Shown: positions 34,375 through 44,898, counted from the first letter of the stretch. The stretch: DNA of 54,382 nt from Chloroflexota bacterium (GCA_013203045.1 JABMQN010000069.1:1-54382), one strand, 5' to 3'. Numbers and translations are program-made. Notes: generated by a model not told the origin, from the letters alone.

Positions 34375-35718
34375 TCACACTCCTTTAACTTGCGAGGTGG
34401 CCAGGCTGTCTTGCGCAATAATTTGCCCCCACAGGCCTTGTTCATATTCCTCGCCAAGAATCGTGTTTGAAAGACTGTTGCACAAAGGTTGATCGCTTTT
34501 TGTGAATACCTTGATATAGTTGCTGGTATATCCTACCCACAGTTTGTTTCCTTTTAGTGTTTCCCACAAGACTGGCATGGCAACTCCCTGAAATCTTCGG
34601 TGAAACATCTGAGCGCTTTGCTTTGCCAGGTCAAGCATGCGCTGGGTGCGGTATTTTTTAACCTTATCCGGGACCTTATCTGGCAGTGTTGCAGCTTTTG
34701 TTCTGGCACGTACTGAATAAGGGAAAATGTGCATTCTGGCAAAACCTATCTTTTCACAGAATCGAAAGCTTTCTTCGAATTCTTCATCGGTCTCTCCCGG
34801 AAAGCCTACGATAACATCAGTTGTGATAGCAATATCTGGCATGGCGTTTCGGACAGAATTCACTACATCCATATATTCATCGAGCGAGTATCCCCGTTGC
34901 ATTCTAGCCAACACTGAACTGCTTCCGCTCTGAAGTGCCAGGTGCAAGTGATGACATATTCTATCGTTACTTCTCCAGAGTTCGATAAGGGATGGCGTAA
35001 GTTCCTGAGGCTGGAGTGAAGAGAGCCGAATCCGGGGGATTGTCGTTTCCCCAAGGATGCGCTCTAAGAGTGTTTCCAGTCCACCCTTGCTTCCGAATGT
35101 ACCAATTCTGGTTCCGGTAAGCACAACTTCTTTATATCCTTCAACTGCCCTGGCTTTTATCTCGGTCAAAATGGCCTCGATTGGCTCACTTCGTTCTGGA
35201 CCTCTGACATAAGGGACTATGCAGTAGGAACAGCCCTGGCTGCAACCGTCTTGAATTTTAATCTCTGATCTGGTACGTAATTCGCCAATAGGAGCATGGT
35301 GGCCATTGCCGTTGCCGGGTGTATGATTAAGGTGAAGTCGACTGTGGATAGTCTCTACCAGACGATCCTTCTCAGCGTTGCCAATAGCAAGATCAACTCC
35401 CTCTATTTGACCCGCTTCTTGAGCATTTCTATCTACGTAACAACCCATGGCAATAACCAGGGCATCTGGATTTTTTCGGTGAAAAGACCGGAGAGCTTGC
35501 CGACATTTACGGTCGGCGATGTGAGTTACGGTACAGGTATTAAGTACGAATACATCAGGGTTTTCATTGGGGGTAACCAAACCAAATCCAGACTCAAGAA
35601 ACCTGCGTGCCAGCAATTCACTCTCTGCATGGTTGAGCTTGCAGCCGATAGTATCGAGGGTGACAGTAGCTTTAACAGAGCTACTCTTTTCAGGGTCTGG
35701 GCTATCAGTAGTGCTCAT
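34375..35718 (-). CDS. mtaB: tRNA (t6A37) methylthiotransferase MtaB
   Basis: A 447-residue methylthiotransferase adding the 2-methylthio group to t6A37 in tRNA. The N-terminal UPF0004 domain has Cys in TIGCKLNHAE, NTCTVT and GCYVD. The radical SAM site is CSQGCSYC, followed by VPYVRGPERS. A TRAM-like C-terminal part (about 385-440) is present. The TIGCKLN opening favours MtaB over MiaB or RimO. It lies 6 bp upstream of the CNNM gene and may head this minus-strand operon. Confidence 0.92.
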   Translation of the reverse strand: MSTTDSPDPEKSSSVKATVTLDTIGCKLNHAESELLARRFLESGFGLVTPNENPDVFVLNTCTVTHIADRKCRQALRSFHRKNPDALVIAMGCYVDRNAQEAGQIEGVDLAIGNAEKDRLVETIHSRLHLNHTPGNGNGHHAPIGELRTRSEIKIQDGCSQGCSYCIVPYVRGPERSEPIEAILTEIKARAVEGYKEVVLTGTRIGTFGSKGGLETLLERILGETTIPRIRLSSLQPQELTPSLIELWRSNDRICHHLHLALQSGSSSVLARMQRGYSLDEYMDVVNSVRNAMPDIAITTDVIVGFPGETDEEFEESFRFCEKIGFARMHIFPYSVRARTKAATLPDKVPDKVKKYRTQRMLDLAKQSAQMFHRRFQGVAMPVLWETLKGNKLWVGYTSNYIKVFTKSDQPLCNSLSNTILGEEYEQGLWGQIIAQDSLATSQVKGV

Positions 35719-36028
35719 CGTGCATGATATCCACTCTGTGTTGTGTTGAACAACATAGTCTCGGTGATACCAAATAGTGTAACAGCCATTTCATGCTTAG
35801 TCAAAGACCGGTTCATCGTGCATTCTCTTCATATGCTTACCATCAAATGGGATGTATATCTAAACAGAATCCTTTGCATCAAGAAGTCTAATCAAAAGAC
35901 ATGAGCGGAGGAGAAAAGCAGAGTGGATAGTTGTAAACCCCAACAAAAAATGAATACAAACATTTCCAAGAATTACAGATAGCACTTTTGTCCCGGTTTG
36001 AACTCTCGACTATACTTCTTACAGAGCT
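35719..36028. other. Intergenic gap between divergent mtaB and a small membrane-protein gene
   Basis: There is no established gene. A purine-rich GGAGGAG (35907-35913) is followed at 35923 by a GTG and a 19-codon frame to 35982, which could be a leader peptide but has no further support. No repeat or strong hairpin was seen. Confidence 0.4.
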
Positions 36029-36340
36029 ATGGAAAATAAGGTGTACAGAATATCTCTTTTCAATCTTCTGTGCGTAATGCTCTCCTGGGCATTAATGTCC
36101 TTGTTATTCTTTATGTTCTATTCTGCTTGTTTTAATCCCTCGCATCAGGTATTGATAGATGTGAATGCATATGGTGAAATGCGGGTAGAAATTGTCCTCT
36201 TTGCCCTCATATGGATTATGACCACCGTCAATGTCATAATGCTGTGGAAACGCGCAGGACAACCTGAAGAAAGCGTAAAAGCCCCTGAAGGCCCCCCTCA
36301 TGTAGAATTAACTCCTGAGCTATCCTCTTCAAATATCTAA
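36029..36340 (+). CDS. Small two-helix membrane protein of unknown function
   Basis: A 103-residue protein with two hydrophobic segments (about residues 8-32 and 52-72) and a Pro/Glu-rich tail. There is no recognised family. The ribosome site is weak, and the reading frame could be longer upstream without changing this picture. Coding is supported mainly by the clear membrane pattern and its position before another membrane protein on the same strand. Confidence 0.5.
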   Translation: MENKVYRISLFNLLCVMLSWALMSLLFFMFYSACFNPSHQVLIDVNAYGEMRVEIVLFALIWIMTTVNVIMLWKRAGQPEESVKAPEGPPHVELTPELSSSNI

Positions 36341-36485
36341 ATTCCTGGCGCCTCGCTCATCCGTTTTTAAAAGCGGGATTTCACGTAAGCAAGTAGCATG
36401 ATTTCCCTATTGCATGTGGCATCATCAGAGCATTATACTTTTAGCGTCAAAGAAAAACTCCATTCTGTAAAAAACGGCGGTAGGC

Positions 36486-37091
36486 ATGATGTCCGGATTC
36501 AAGGCAAAGGTGAAGCAGTATTTCAGTGGAAAGTTGGTGATCGTTCAGTTAATTGGTGGTGTGGGTGCTTTTGGAGCACGATCAGCAGCAGCATATGCAC
36601 TGGATGATTACGGAACTGTGTTGCTCGTAGTAGCGAGCTTATTAGCAAGCTTCCTGGGGTATATCACTGTCTACTATCTTGGCTATTGGTATGTTTTCAG
36701 GCGTGATTATGCTACTTCAGGGCGAACCATGGGGCTGGATGTGATTCGTCTTCAGCTGGTGGAACAGTTTCCCAATTTCACAACCGTGATTCCGGCCGCT
36801 TTAATTCAGATTGCAGCGATAGAAGCCGGGGATGTTGATCCGATGATTTCCGTCAACATAGGAGCCTGGTTTGGGCCTCAAAAGATTGTCAATTTCATTG
36901 CAATGGTTACCAGTAATTCCCTCAAGAAAGGTTGGGTAGACCATACATGGTCGCCTGGGACCGCTATGCGCAGATTAGCGGGAAAAGTAGCGAGCCCCTT
37001 CAGGAAAATCCGATTGGTGCTTAAGGGAAAGGAAGTAACGAATCACCCACATATGGGAACCGACATCCCACGGCCAGAGCCGCTTCCCTAG
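36486..37091 (+). CDS. Membrane protein, distantly GtrA-like
   Basis: A 201-residue protein. Residues 18-90 contain two to three hydrophobic segments, with the ending YYLGYWYVFRR resembling the N/Y-x-x-x-W-x-F-R pattern of GtrA-type flippases for polyprenyl-linked sugars. A further segment lies near 98-112. The last 50 residues are basic and soluble. The family call is tentative. It may be co-transcribed with the small membrane gene upstream. Confidence 0.5.
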   Translation: MMSGFKAKVKQYFSGKLVIVQLIGGVGAFGARSAAAYALDDYGTVLLVVASLLASFLGYITVYYLGYWYVFRRDYATSGRTMGLDVIRLQLVEQFPNFTTVIPAALIQIAAIEAGDVDPMISVNIGAWFGPQKIVNFIAMVTSNSLKKGWVDHTWSPGTAMRRLAGKVASPFRKIRLVLKGKEVTNHPHMGTDIPRPEPLP

Positions 37092-37146
37092 GCATCAAAT
37101 GCGTCGGTTTTACCGAACCCATACTGCCTCGGTAAACTGCTCGGGT

Positions 37147-38913
37147 TCATTCGCTATCTTCAACCAGATTGGATGTAATCCAGTTTGACGAAAGCAACTC
37201 GAACGCCTGAGAATACAGTGGCTCGGACACTTCGGATTTCAAGGCTTCTAAGACCCCCGATACCGTTAATTCCACTGTTGACATCTCTATTTTGGCATCA
37301 TTGAGATCGGCGTCGAACAGGATGCATTTAGGCTCGTCCTCACCGTTTGTCCATGGCTTCCAATCAAGTAGACCAGATCCCGGTTCATTGGGATTCCCGG
37401 TGCGGGCGAACTGCGCCACATAGGCCATCATAGCGTCGCCCAACTCCTCCCTGCCTGGGCGGTTTTCTTCAGTGAATACCCAGTCGGTCATCATGACGTT
37501 GAAACTGTAGTTGCCCAGGAAGAAGGGGACATCCAGGGAATGGGCCGCACCGATTTTCAGATCATATGGTTCCGGGATTGGGCTGGTGCCGGTATCCCAT
37601 CCCGCCCCCCAGTTGAACTGATACGCATATACATCGGGCTGATCTGAATAGTCACTCAGTTTTCTCGCTAGGTCGTCCACGCCATTGACTTTCCAGAGAG
37701 CGCTGCCGTAGCTTGTTACCGTTTGATACAGGTCATCTTTGCCTTCGAAGGATGGGTCCATAAACATGAACATCTTCTGTTCTTCTTTGTTGCTCCCAAC
37801 GATTATTGGCACTTTGTTGGGGTAAGCACCTGTGTCAAAAGCGCTGGCTCCATCAGCAACAATTACTGTGCCATCTTCGAGTACTTCCGGGAACACAACC
37901 ATGCCGAATCCCTTTTGTTCATAGCACGCTAAAAGTTCGTCCGGGGTTTTCGATTTCAAATACGTCTCGATTTCAGCATCGGACATGCTTTTCAGGTATG
38001 CTTCAGCGTCGGACTGTTCAGCAACCGTGCCGTCATTTGCTAAAAGAGTCATGAGTACATTGTGCGAGCTTGCTTCGCCGGCTTCGACCGGGTTTGTGAC
38101 AGTCATGCCGCTTTGCACCAGGGCTCTATGGAAAAGTCCCTCGGCAGACGGTGAGAGCATTAGTGATAAAACATTCACGGCACCTGCCGACTCACCGGTG
38201 ATTATCACTTTGTCGGGATCTCCGCCAAATGCTTCGATGTTTTCCTGTATCCATTCAAGTGCTTTTATTAGGTCCAGCGTGCCATAGTTGCCGGAATCAT
38301 CCTTGGTATCACCTGTTCTCAATGCTGGATGAGTGAACCAGCCAAAGGGGCCAAGTCGATAATTCACGGAGACGAAGACCATGTTGGATTTTTTGGCAAG
38401 AGTCGATCCATAGTACGTTGGAGTCTGATTGGCTGACCCTATAGAATTTCCACCGCCATGTATCCAGAAGTACACCGGGAGATCCGTTTCCTCTGATTGG
38501 GGACGCCACACATTCAAGTACAGGCAATCTTCGCTGCCGATGACCGTCTCGCCCATTAGGGGATCGTATTGGGGACACATACTACAGAATTGCACTTCTT
38601 CTCGTACACCGTCCCACGGTTCGGGTGCACTCGGAGCCTTCCAGCGTAGCTCGCCTACGGGTGGTTTGGCGAAAGGAATAGCCTTCCAAACCCAGGTATT
38701 GGATTCGTCCTCAAGACCTTTAGCTGCTCCATAGATTGTTTGGACGGTTGGATTTCCTGTCCAAGGGTCCACTGTAATAGTTGGCGTTGCTGGTGCCTCT
38801 GAGGTCGGCGTGGCCTTAGGTGTATCTTCGTCAGAAGAACAAGCCACCATTAGCAATGACATTACGAATATCACAATCAGGAGTATTATTCCTGCTTTGT
38901 TGGAGATTCTCAT
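37147..38913 (-). CDS. Lipoprotein carboxylesterase, type B (paralogue 2)
   Basis: A 588-residue alpha/beta-hydrolase of the carboxylesterase type B family, which hydrolyses carboxylic esters. The N-terminus is a lipoprotein signal with lipobox LMVAC (Cys25) followed by a Thr/Pro linker, so the enzyme is surface-anchored. The catalytic Ser is in GESAGAVN, the acidic residue in GSNKEEQ and the His in AAHSLDVPFF. The oxyanion-hole HGGGNSIGS is present. It is a clear duplicate of the gene at 39132-41606 and lacks that gene's C-terminal extra domain. Confidence 0.92.
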   Translation of the reverse strand: MRISNKAGIILLIVIFVMSLLMVACSSDEDTPKATPTSEAPATPTITVDPWTGNPTVQTIYGAAKGLEDESNTWVWKAIPFAKPPVGELRWKAPSAPEPWDGVREEVQFCSMCPQYDPLMGETVIGSEDCLYLNVWRPQSEETDLPVYFWIHGGGNSIGSANQTPTYYGSTLAKKSNMVFVSVNYRLGPFGWFTHPALRTGDTKDDSGNYGTLDLIKALEWIQENIEAFGGDPDKVIITGESAGAVNVLSLMLSPSAEGLFHRALVQSGMTVTNPVEAGEASSHNVLMTLLANDGTVAEQSDAEAYLKSMSDAEIETYLKSKTPDELLACYEQKGFGMVVFPEVLEDGTVIVADGASAFDTGAYPNKVPIIVGSNKEEQKMFMFMDPSFEGKDDLYQTVTSYGSALWKVNGVDDLARKLSDYSDQPDVYAYQFNWGAGWDTGTSPIPEPYDLKIGAAHSLDVPFFLGNYSFNVMMTDWVFTEENRPGREELGDAMMAYVAQFARTGNPNEPGSGLLDWKPWTNGEDEPKCILFDADLNDAKIEMSTVELTVSGVLEALKSEVSEPLYSQAFELLSSNWITSNLVEDSE

Positions 38914-39131
38914 TGCCCTACCTCCTTACACAGCATAAGCTGTTTAGTTTTGATTCCAGCTTCCATTTTATTAAGGCTCAAAAACCTTTCACCTCCACCT
39001 GTCACGTAGCGCGATCCTTCAGGATCGCTTGGGGCGAGGCTGGGTCCGCCAAAACGCCATAAGGGCGAAGGCGAGGCTAAAGCCTCGCGCTACATTCTAA
39101 GCAGCCCCCAGCTTTAATCCATAGTGCGAGC
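38914..39131. other. Gap between the two esterase genes, with a REP-like element
   Basis: It contains the mRNA leader of the downstream esterase gene (a GGAGGTAG-type ribosome site on the minus strand near 38926) and the inverted-repeat element at 39006-39093. Confidence 0.5.
39006..39093. repeat. REP/MITE-like element bounded by GTAGCGC and GCGCTAC
   Basis: The outer inverted ends (39006-39012 and 39087-39093) enclose two hairpins, GCGATCC/GGATCGC (39011-39028) and GCGAGGCT/AGCCTCGC (39071-39088). A shortened copy is at 48218-48256 between pdxT and pdxS. Confidence 0.75.
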
Positions 39132-41606
39132 CTATTCTGGCGCAGAGTAAGATGCAAGCTCGCGCGTCTCAATGCCAGTCCAAATCCCGTCGTTCACCAA
39201 CTTGACTGCAGTCAACAGATCCCCTTCAACAGACCACCACTCTGTCCTGGAGATATCTCCGGACGTATGGACTACTTTGTAGCAGTTGAATGTACCGGCC
39301 GGTACAGTAATCTCTTCCATGCCCACTACTTCAGCGTTCCACGTGGAGATCATCTTTGGTCCCATGCTTGGCACGGACTCCTGTTGGTAAGACCATGTTT
39401 GCCCGACTGATAAGGGCATTCCGTATGCGCCATCATAAGCAAATGTGGTTGTCGTATCGATAGACAAGCTCATGGAAGAAAGGTGTGTCGATACCTCATT
39501 CTTAATTGCTTGTAGAGCTTCTCGGTTTATCCATGATGACTCGCCTGTAATTGTAAGAGCAAGATCAGATCCCACCATCTCTGTATACAGCAATCGTTCT
39601 GGCGGTGCATCAAATGACGCTTCGGTGATATAGCAATCCACGCCATCGATGGCTTCTCCACCGGTGATCGATACGGTCCATACGGTATTTTCATCTCCAT
39701 AGTTCACATTGTGGGTCCAGGTTGTACCAATCTCGGGCATCTCGCTTGATTGAGGTGGTTTGGTGGGCTCTGGTGTCGGTTCGATGGTGGGCAAAGTGGC
39801 AGGAGGCTCAATGTCCATACCTTCGAGCATATATGACGTCATCACGAATGACAGCAAATATCGAAGTGTTTCCGAATACAGGGACTCTGGAACCTGGGCT
39901 TTCATCGCTTCCATAACACCTTCCAAGGTGAGTTCCATTGTCGATACAGAAATATCCGCATGGTTTTCATCGGCATCGAACAGAATGAGTTTTGGTTCAC
40001 CCTCATCGTTCGACCATGGCTCCCACTGAGGCAGATCGGACCCTGGAACGTTTGGATTTCCGGTGCGGGCAAACTGGGCAGTGTAGGTCATCATGGCATC
40101 TGAGAGTTCCAATCTGCCGGGACGGTTTTCCTCAGTAAACACCCAATCGGTCATCATGACGTTAAAAGTTTCGGCTCCCAGGAAAAACGGGACATCCAGA
40201 GAATGGGCTGCCCCAAGCTTGAGATCATATGGCGCTGGGATCGGGCTCTGCCCATCGTCTTTATATGCTCCCCACAGGAATTGGTACACGTATACATCGG
40301 GCTGATCGTCCAACCCCGTCAATTTCCTGGCTACATCATGTGTACCGTTGGCTTTCCAGAGATCACTGCTGTAGGTTGCAACGGTTTGATATAGCTCATC
40401 CTTACCCTCAAAAAACGGGTCCATAAAAAGGAATATTTTTGTTTCTTCTTTGGTACTACCCACCATGAGTGGGACCTTGTTTACATGGGTTGCGGTGCCG
40501 AATGTATCGTATCCCCGTGCAGTGATTACCGCGCCATCTGAGAACGTTGTTGGGAAGGCTAAAAGACCCCATCCAATCTGATCATAGCTTGCAAATAGCT
40601 CATCCGGTGTTTTTGTTCTCAAGTATGCTTCAATCTCTGCATTCGATATGTTTTCTAAATATGCTTCCGCCTCTGTTTGGTCAGCAACAGTTTCATCATT
40701 TACCAGAAGGTTTAACAAAACCCTATGTGCATCGGCTTCCCCGTCATCAACCGGAACCGAAACACTCGGCGCACTCTGCGCCAGGGCGCGATGGAAAAGA
40801 TTCTCAGCGGGTGGCGAGACCATAAGGGCCAGTACGTTCAGTGCCCCAGCCGATTCTCCGGTGATCATGACGTTGTTGGGATCACCGCCAAAAGCTTGTA
40901 TATTATCTTGGATCCACTTGAGCGACTGTATCAGGTCCAGAGTGCCAAAGTTCCCCGAATCGCTTTCTTCATCGCCAGTCGCACCGCTTCTGAGTGCCGG
41001 GTGAGTGAACCAGCCAAGGGGTCCGAGGCGGTAATTCATGGAAACAAAGACCATGTTGGATTTATTGGCCAACGTAAATCCGTAAGTTGCCGGATCCTGA
41101 GTTGCGGATCCTATGGAATTACCCCCACCATGTATCCAGACGTACACCGGGAGATTCGTTTCGTCAGTCTGAGGGCGCCATACATTGAGATAAAGGCAGT
41201 CTTCGCTACCCATCATGGTGTCAGGGGAAATTTGATTGTACTGGCTACACGGCTGACAGAACTCTGTCTCTGCCAGCGTTCCCTCCCAAGGTTCGGGATT
41301 CTGAGGAGCTTCCCAGCGCAACTCGTCTACAGGGGGGTTGGCATATGGGATCGCTTTCCAAACCCATGTATTCTGTTCATCGACGAAACCTTCGACCATT
41401 CCATATATTGTCTGTACAATAGGATCTTCAGCCCAGGATGAAACTGTAGGCGACTCAGTTGGAGTCGATGTTGGGGACGTCGTTACTGTTGGGGTATCAG
41501 GCAAGGTCGAAGTGTCTTCATCATCCGATGAACACGCGGCCAGAATTGAGGTTGTTGCCAGCAGAATTGCCAGCAGTAATATCCCTAGTTTGCTTGAGAT
41601 TTTCAT
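39132..41606 (-). CDS. Lipoprotein carboxylesterase, type B, with extra C-terminal domain (paralogue 1)
   Basis: An 824-residue protein. The first 590 residues repeat the architecture of the neighbouring paralogue: lipobox ILAAC (Cys25), Thr/Ser/Pro linker, oxyanion HGGGNSIGS, Ser in GESAGALN, Glu in GSTKEET and His in AAHSLDVPFF. After a Pro/Thr/Glu linker (about 600-620) comes a beta-rich domain (about 625-815) with the phrase VPAGTFNCYKVV, typical of DUF3108/TapB-like domains on bacterial surface proteins. The duplication probably gave the two enzymes different surface partners or substrates. Confidence 0.9.
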   Translation of the reverse strand: MKISSKLGILLLAILLATTSILAACSSDDEDTSTLPDTPTVTTSPTSTPTESPTVSSWAEDPIVQTIYGMVEGFVDEQNTWVWKAIPYANPPVDELRWEAPQNPEPWEGTLAETEFCQPCSQYNQISPDTMMGSEDCLYLNVWRPQTDETNLPVYVWIHGGGNSIGSATQDPATYGFTLANKSNMVFVSMNYRLGPLGWFTHPALRSGATGDEESDSGNFGTLDLIQSLKWIQDNIQAFGGDPNNVMITGESAGALNVLALMVSPPAENLFHRALAQSAPSVSVPVDDGEADAHRVLLNLLVNDETVADQTEAEAYLENISNAEIEAYLRTKTPDELFASYDQIGWGLLAFPTTFSDGAVITARGYDTFGTATHVNKVPLMVGSTKEETKIFLFMDPFFEGKDELYQTVATYSSDLWKANGTHDVARKLTGLDDQPDVYVYQFLWGAYKDDGQSPIPAPYDLKLGAAHSLDVPFFLGAETFNVMMTDWVFTEENRPGRLELSDAMMTYTAQFARTGNPNVPGSDLPQWEPWSNDEGEPKLILFDADENHADISVSTMELTLEGVMEAMKAQVPESLYSETLRYLLSFVMTSYMLEGMDIEPPATLPTIEPTPEPTKPPQSSEMPEIGTTWTHNVNYGDENTVWTVSITGGEAIDGVDCYITEASFDAPPERLLYTEMVGSDLALTITGESSWINREALQAIKNEVSTHLSSMSLSIDTTTTFAYDGAYGMPLSVGQTWSYQQESVPSMGPKMISTWNAEVVGMEEITVPAGTFNCYKVVHTSGDISRTEWWSVEGDLLTAVKLVNDGIWTGIETRELASYSAPE

Positions 41607-41739
41607 CGCTTCATCTCCAATTCTTGTGGTTTCTGGTTTTGTGGCGGATTATAAGCTTTTTGAGGATAACTATCAAGTACCAGTGGGAAACAGTAGGAGA
41701 ACAAGAGAGAATTTAAACAACAGCACACTCAAGCCGGAA

Positions 41740-42399
41740 TTAAAGCCACGGGAAAACGTTCTTACGGACGAACTCAAAGTTCTTTTGGACGTTGTCTTTT
41801 CCTGATACGATTCCCATGTGTCCCGGAAGTAAATACTCAATATCCAGTTTCGAAAGACCCTCGATACTTTCTTTGAGTTGAGCTCCGCTTCCGCCGGGAA
41901 AATCAACCCTACCTGTATTCCCGGCAAAAACCACATCTCCAGAAATCATTACACTTTGATCTTTACAGTAGAAGCACATGCTATCGGGTGAATGTCCGGG
42001 GGCGTTTAATATCTCAAACTCAAGTTTACCTGTTTTCAGTGTTTCATCCAGCATCTCATCCTCTTTGATGTGGATCGGGTCCATTCCAAAAACACGGGAT
42101 ACTCCCTCTACGGTGACCTTATAGGATTCCTTTTGCAGGGGATGCATCAGTATTTTTGCGCCGGAGATTTTCTTGAGTTCGTCACATGCCCAGTAATGAT
42201 CCAGATGAAGATGAGTGTTCACAATAAAGTCGATGTCACTAGGGTTTATACCGTCTTCCGCCATTGTCTGAATGAGCCCGGGGAGAAATTGTTCGAGTCC
42301 CGGATCGATGATTACGGTAACATCATCCTTAATAACATACGTATTGCAATCCATCATCCCTGTCTCAGGATATGAGAACACGTTTTCAGTCAATTTCAT
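41740..42399 (-). CDS. MBL-fold metallo-hydrolase
   Basis: A 219-residue protein with the complete MBL metal site: THLHLDHYWA near residue 61, NAPGHSPDS near 131, SGDVVFAG and the terminal LPGHMG. The late GD-x-VFAGNTGRVDFPGG pattern is close to glyoxalase II-like hydrolases. The substrate is unknown. The end lies 133 bp from the esterase start, and it is followed upstream by an unknown minus-strand gene. Confidence 0.88.
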   Translation of the reverse strand: MKLTENVFSYPETGMMDCNTYVIKDDVTVIIDPGLEQFLPGLIQTMAEDGINPSDIDFIVNTHLHLDHYWACDELKKISGAKILMHPLQKESYKVTVEGVSRVFGMDPIHIKEDEMLDETLKTGKLEFEILNAPGHSPDSMCFYCKDQSVMISGDVVFAGNTGRVDFPGGSGAQLKESIEGLSKLDIEYLLPGHMGIVSGKDNVQKNFEFVRKNVFPWL

Positions 42400-42417
42400 T
42401 TGCCACGTCCTTAGCTT

Positions 42418-42753
42418 CTACCAAACAACGACTTCGTTTATCTTATATTGCTTGCGTAGAGTTTGTGTGATTTCCCCCCGGATCTTCTCATCTCGAATGG
42501 GCTCTATTTCCGATACTGGCAAGCCCTGGTCATTCGCTTTGCATTGCCAGTTTCTTAAATAGCCTACTACCATGATGTACTTGTGTGGCGGATAGTATCC
42601 AGCACAGCAACCACCCATGGCACTGGTATTACCCACGAAATAAAGTACTTCCTCGCCTTCATAAGGCATTGTAGTCTCTTCTGATTTCCAAATGCATCCA
42701 GTCGAATATTCTATTTCTTCGTTAAGTGGGATATGGGCATATTCTTCAAGCAT
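42418..42753 (-). CDS. Conserved-looking protein of unknown function
   Basis: A 111-residue soluble protein beginning MLEEYAHIPLNEE. It has a glycine-rich GNTSAMGGCCAGYY segment with two adjacent cysteines and a single further Cys in each half. ATG 42753 is chosen because GGGAGG stands about 10 bp upstream. A frame seven codons longer lacks such a site. It is 18 bp upstream of the MBL gene and probably in the same transcript. No family recognised. Confidence 0.6.
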   Translation of the reverse strand: MLEEYAHIPLNEEIEYSTGCIWKSEETTMPYEGEEVLYFVGNTSAMGGCCAGYYPPHKYIMVVGYLRNWQCKANDQGLPVSEIEPIRDEKIRGEITQTLRKQYKINEVVVW

Positions 42754-42823
42754 AATAAATGGCCTCCCTCTCACACTCTAATACCATTATAAACGTTACC
42801 GATACGTTCGGACAAACTCGCTC

Positions 42824-44392
42824 CTAATTCCGCTGACTTGCGGGTTTTCTCCTGTTGTTTGGGCGGTGACCTCTGAGATTTGGAGTGCGAGAAGCGGGTT
42901 GTTGTGGAGTCTCCTTCAGAGGTTTTTGAGGGGGCGTAAGTAATTGATCTTCCGGATATGTGCAATTCAGTTTGTTACCCAGGTATTCCTCAATCTTGGG
43001 GAGTTGGAAGGCTTCGTCCTCGGTGGCAAAGCTGATGGATGTACCCGTTGCACCAGCTCGCCCGGTGCGTCCGATGCGATGAACGTAGTCTTCCGGATCC
43101 AGTGGCAAGTTATAGTTGACCACATGGCTGATTCCTTCGATGTGAATACCGCGTCCGGCTACATCGGTAGCCACCATTACCCTGATCAATCCTGAACGAA
43201 AATCCTCGAGTGTTTTGATGCGCTTCTTTTGGGCAATTTCGCCAGAAAGCATAGCACAATTAATACCATGAGCCCTGAGACGTTCCGACAATCTCCGGGT
43301 TTGGTCCCGACGATTGCAGAAAACGATAACTCGTTTGAGGTTCTTCTGAGTGATCGTGTTGTAGAGGAGAGCAAACCTTTCTCGGGATGTAGTCAGGTAG
43401 ACAATTTGGTCCACGGTGTCGACTACTACTTGCTCTGGCTCGATATCTACCTGAACTGGTTCGCGCGTCCATTGGGAGGACAGTCGAGTAACTTCAGGGG
43501 TGAGGGTGGCCCCAAAAAGCATAGTCTGTCGTTTTGCTCTGGGTGGAGTGCTATTAATGATCTGCCTTACATCGGGAATGAAGCCCATGTCCAGCATACG
43601 GTCAGCTTCATCGATAACCATTATCTCCACCTTGCTCAGGTGGAGATCACCCTGTCGCTTGAAATCCAGTAACCGGCCAGGAGTAGCTACAACAATATCG
43701 ACTACTTTTTCTGCAAGCATTTGTTTTTGTTTCTGGTAATCCATTCCGCCGAACACAGCAACAACCTTGCTTCGAGTATATTTACCTAAAAAACTGGCAT
43801 CTTTTTTGACCTGCAGGGCCAATTCTCGCGTGGGAACTATAATCAAGGCGCGAGGAGTTCCGGGGCGACGGTTTTCCTGAATAGGATTGCGTTGCAGGCG
43901 GGTGAGGATAGTGATTAAAAAAGCGGCACTCTTGCCGGTTCCGGTCTGTGCACGTCCTGAGGCATCGGCCCCAGTGAGGGCTTGCGGCAGTATGGCAGCT
44001 TGAATCGGTGTGCAGTATTCAAACCCAAGATCGAAAATGCCATGCATAATCTCGATTGGAAGATCGAGGTCATGAAATCGTGTTTTCCCTTCTACGGGAG
44101 GCACATCAAATTGTGCCAGGTCCCATTTGATTTTTGGAACTGATTTGGCCTGCTCTTTGGGAGGCATAGATGCCGGTTTTTCACCGGAAGATCGTCCCTT
44201 GCCGCTTTGCTGACGTTGGGGACTACTGGGTTTGGCAGGTCGACGTGTGCCTTGTGGTCTGGGCTTTGATGGTTTTGGGGCTGTTGATTTGTCGCTGGAT
44301 TCACTTGAGGTGGGCATCGCATCCTTTTGGGCCTGCTTAACCTCGCCTTTAGAAAGTGATTTGCGAACCTTTTTGATGATTTTACCTAACAA
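42824..44392 (-). CDS. DEAD-box ATP-dependent RNA helicase
   Basis: A 522-residue helicase. After a basic, Pro/Ser/Lys-rich N-terminal region of about 95 residues come the Q motif and AQTGTGKS (motif I), PTRELALQV (Ia), DEAD in VIDEADRML (II), a motif III region reading GATL (SAT in most members), and [10 protein letters not shown] (VI). The C-terminus is another basic low-complexity tail. The two basic arms suggest RNA or ribosome association. Which helicase subtype (RhlE-like) cannot be fixed. Confidence 0.93.
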   Translation of the reverse strand: MLGKIIKKVRKSLSKGEVKQAQKDAMPTSSESSDKSTAPKPSKPRPQGTRRPAKPSSPQRQQSGKGRSSGEKPASMPPKEQAKSVPKIKWDLAQFDVPPVEGKTRFHDLDLPIEIMHGIFDLGFEYCTPIQAAILPQALTGADASGRAQTGTGKSAAFLITILTRLQRNPIQENRRPGTPRALIIVPTRELALQVKKDASFLGKYTRSKVVAVFGGMDYQKQKQMLAEKVVDIVVATPGRLLDFKRQGDLHLSKVEIMVIDEADRMLDMGFIPDVRQIINSTPPRAKRQTMLFGATLTPEVTRLSSQWTREPVQVDIEPEQVVVDTVDQIVYLTTSRERFALLYNTITQKNLKRVIVFCNRRDQTRRLSERLRAHGINCAMLSGEIAQKKRIKTLEDFRSGLIRVMVATDVAGRGIHIEGISHVVNYNLPLDPEDYVHRIGRTGRAGATGTSISFATEDEAFQLPKIEEYLGNKLNCTYPEDQLLTPPQKPLKETPQQPASRTPNLRGHRPNNRRKPASQRN

Positions 44393-44403
44393 TACATACC
44401 TTC

Positions 44404-44898
44404 TTAATTATTTTTCATATTGATAAACTGAAGTGGAATACCGTAATCTTCTTCTTTGAGTCGATTCATAATAGCCTGGAGGTCATCGATTTTCTTGCCA
44501 GTGAGCCGGAGTTGCTCGTCCTGTATTGCAGGCTGCACTTTAAGCTTGAGACTTTTTATCAGTTTTACCATTTTCTGACAAGTTTCCTTGGGGATACCCT
44601 CTTTGATGGCTACGTTTGTTTTTGCTGCTCCCTGCGATGTTGCCTCGATCTCTTTGAATTCGAGGCATTTCGGGTCTATTTTTAGCTTGATGCATTGACC
44701 CATGAGCATCTCTTGCACTGCTTTGATTTTCATTTCGTCGCCGGTTCGGATATGAATGGAATTGGCCTGTTTATCCAGGGTGATCTCAGTCTTGACGTTC
44801 CGAAAATCGAACCTCGTGGCAACCTCTCTCTTGACGTTGTTAGCAGCGTTGTCCAATGCTTGCAGGTCAACTCGGTTCACTACATCAACAGACGGCAT
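44404..44898 (-). CDS. YajQ family nucleotide-binding protein
   Basis: A 164-residue protein matching YajQ in length and in the motifs [24 protein letters not shown] and the C-terminal [14 protein letters not shown]. YajQ proteins have tandem ferredoxin-like folds. Some bind cyclic di-GMP, others have been linked to RNA binding. It is 11 bp upstream of the helicase gene on the same strand. Confidence 0.92.
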   Translation of the reverse strand: MPSVDVVNRVDLQALDNAANNVKREVATRFDFRNVKTEITLDKQANSIHIRTGDEMKIKAVQEMLMGQCIKLKIDPKCLEFKEIEATSQGAAKTNVAIKEGIPKETCQKMVKLIKSLKLKVQPAIQDEQLRLTGKKIDDLQAIMNRLKEEDYGIPLQFINMKNN

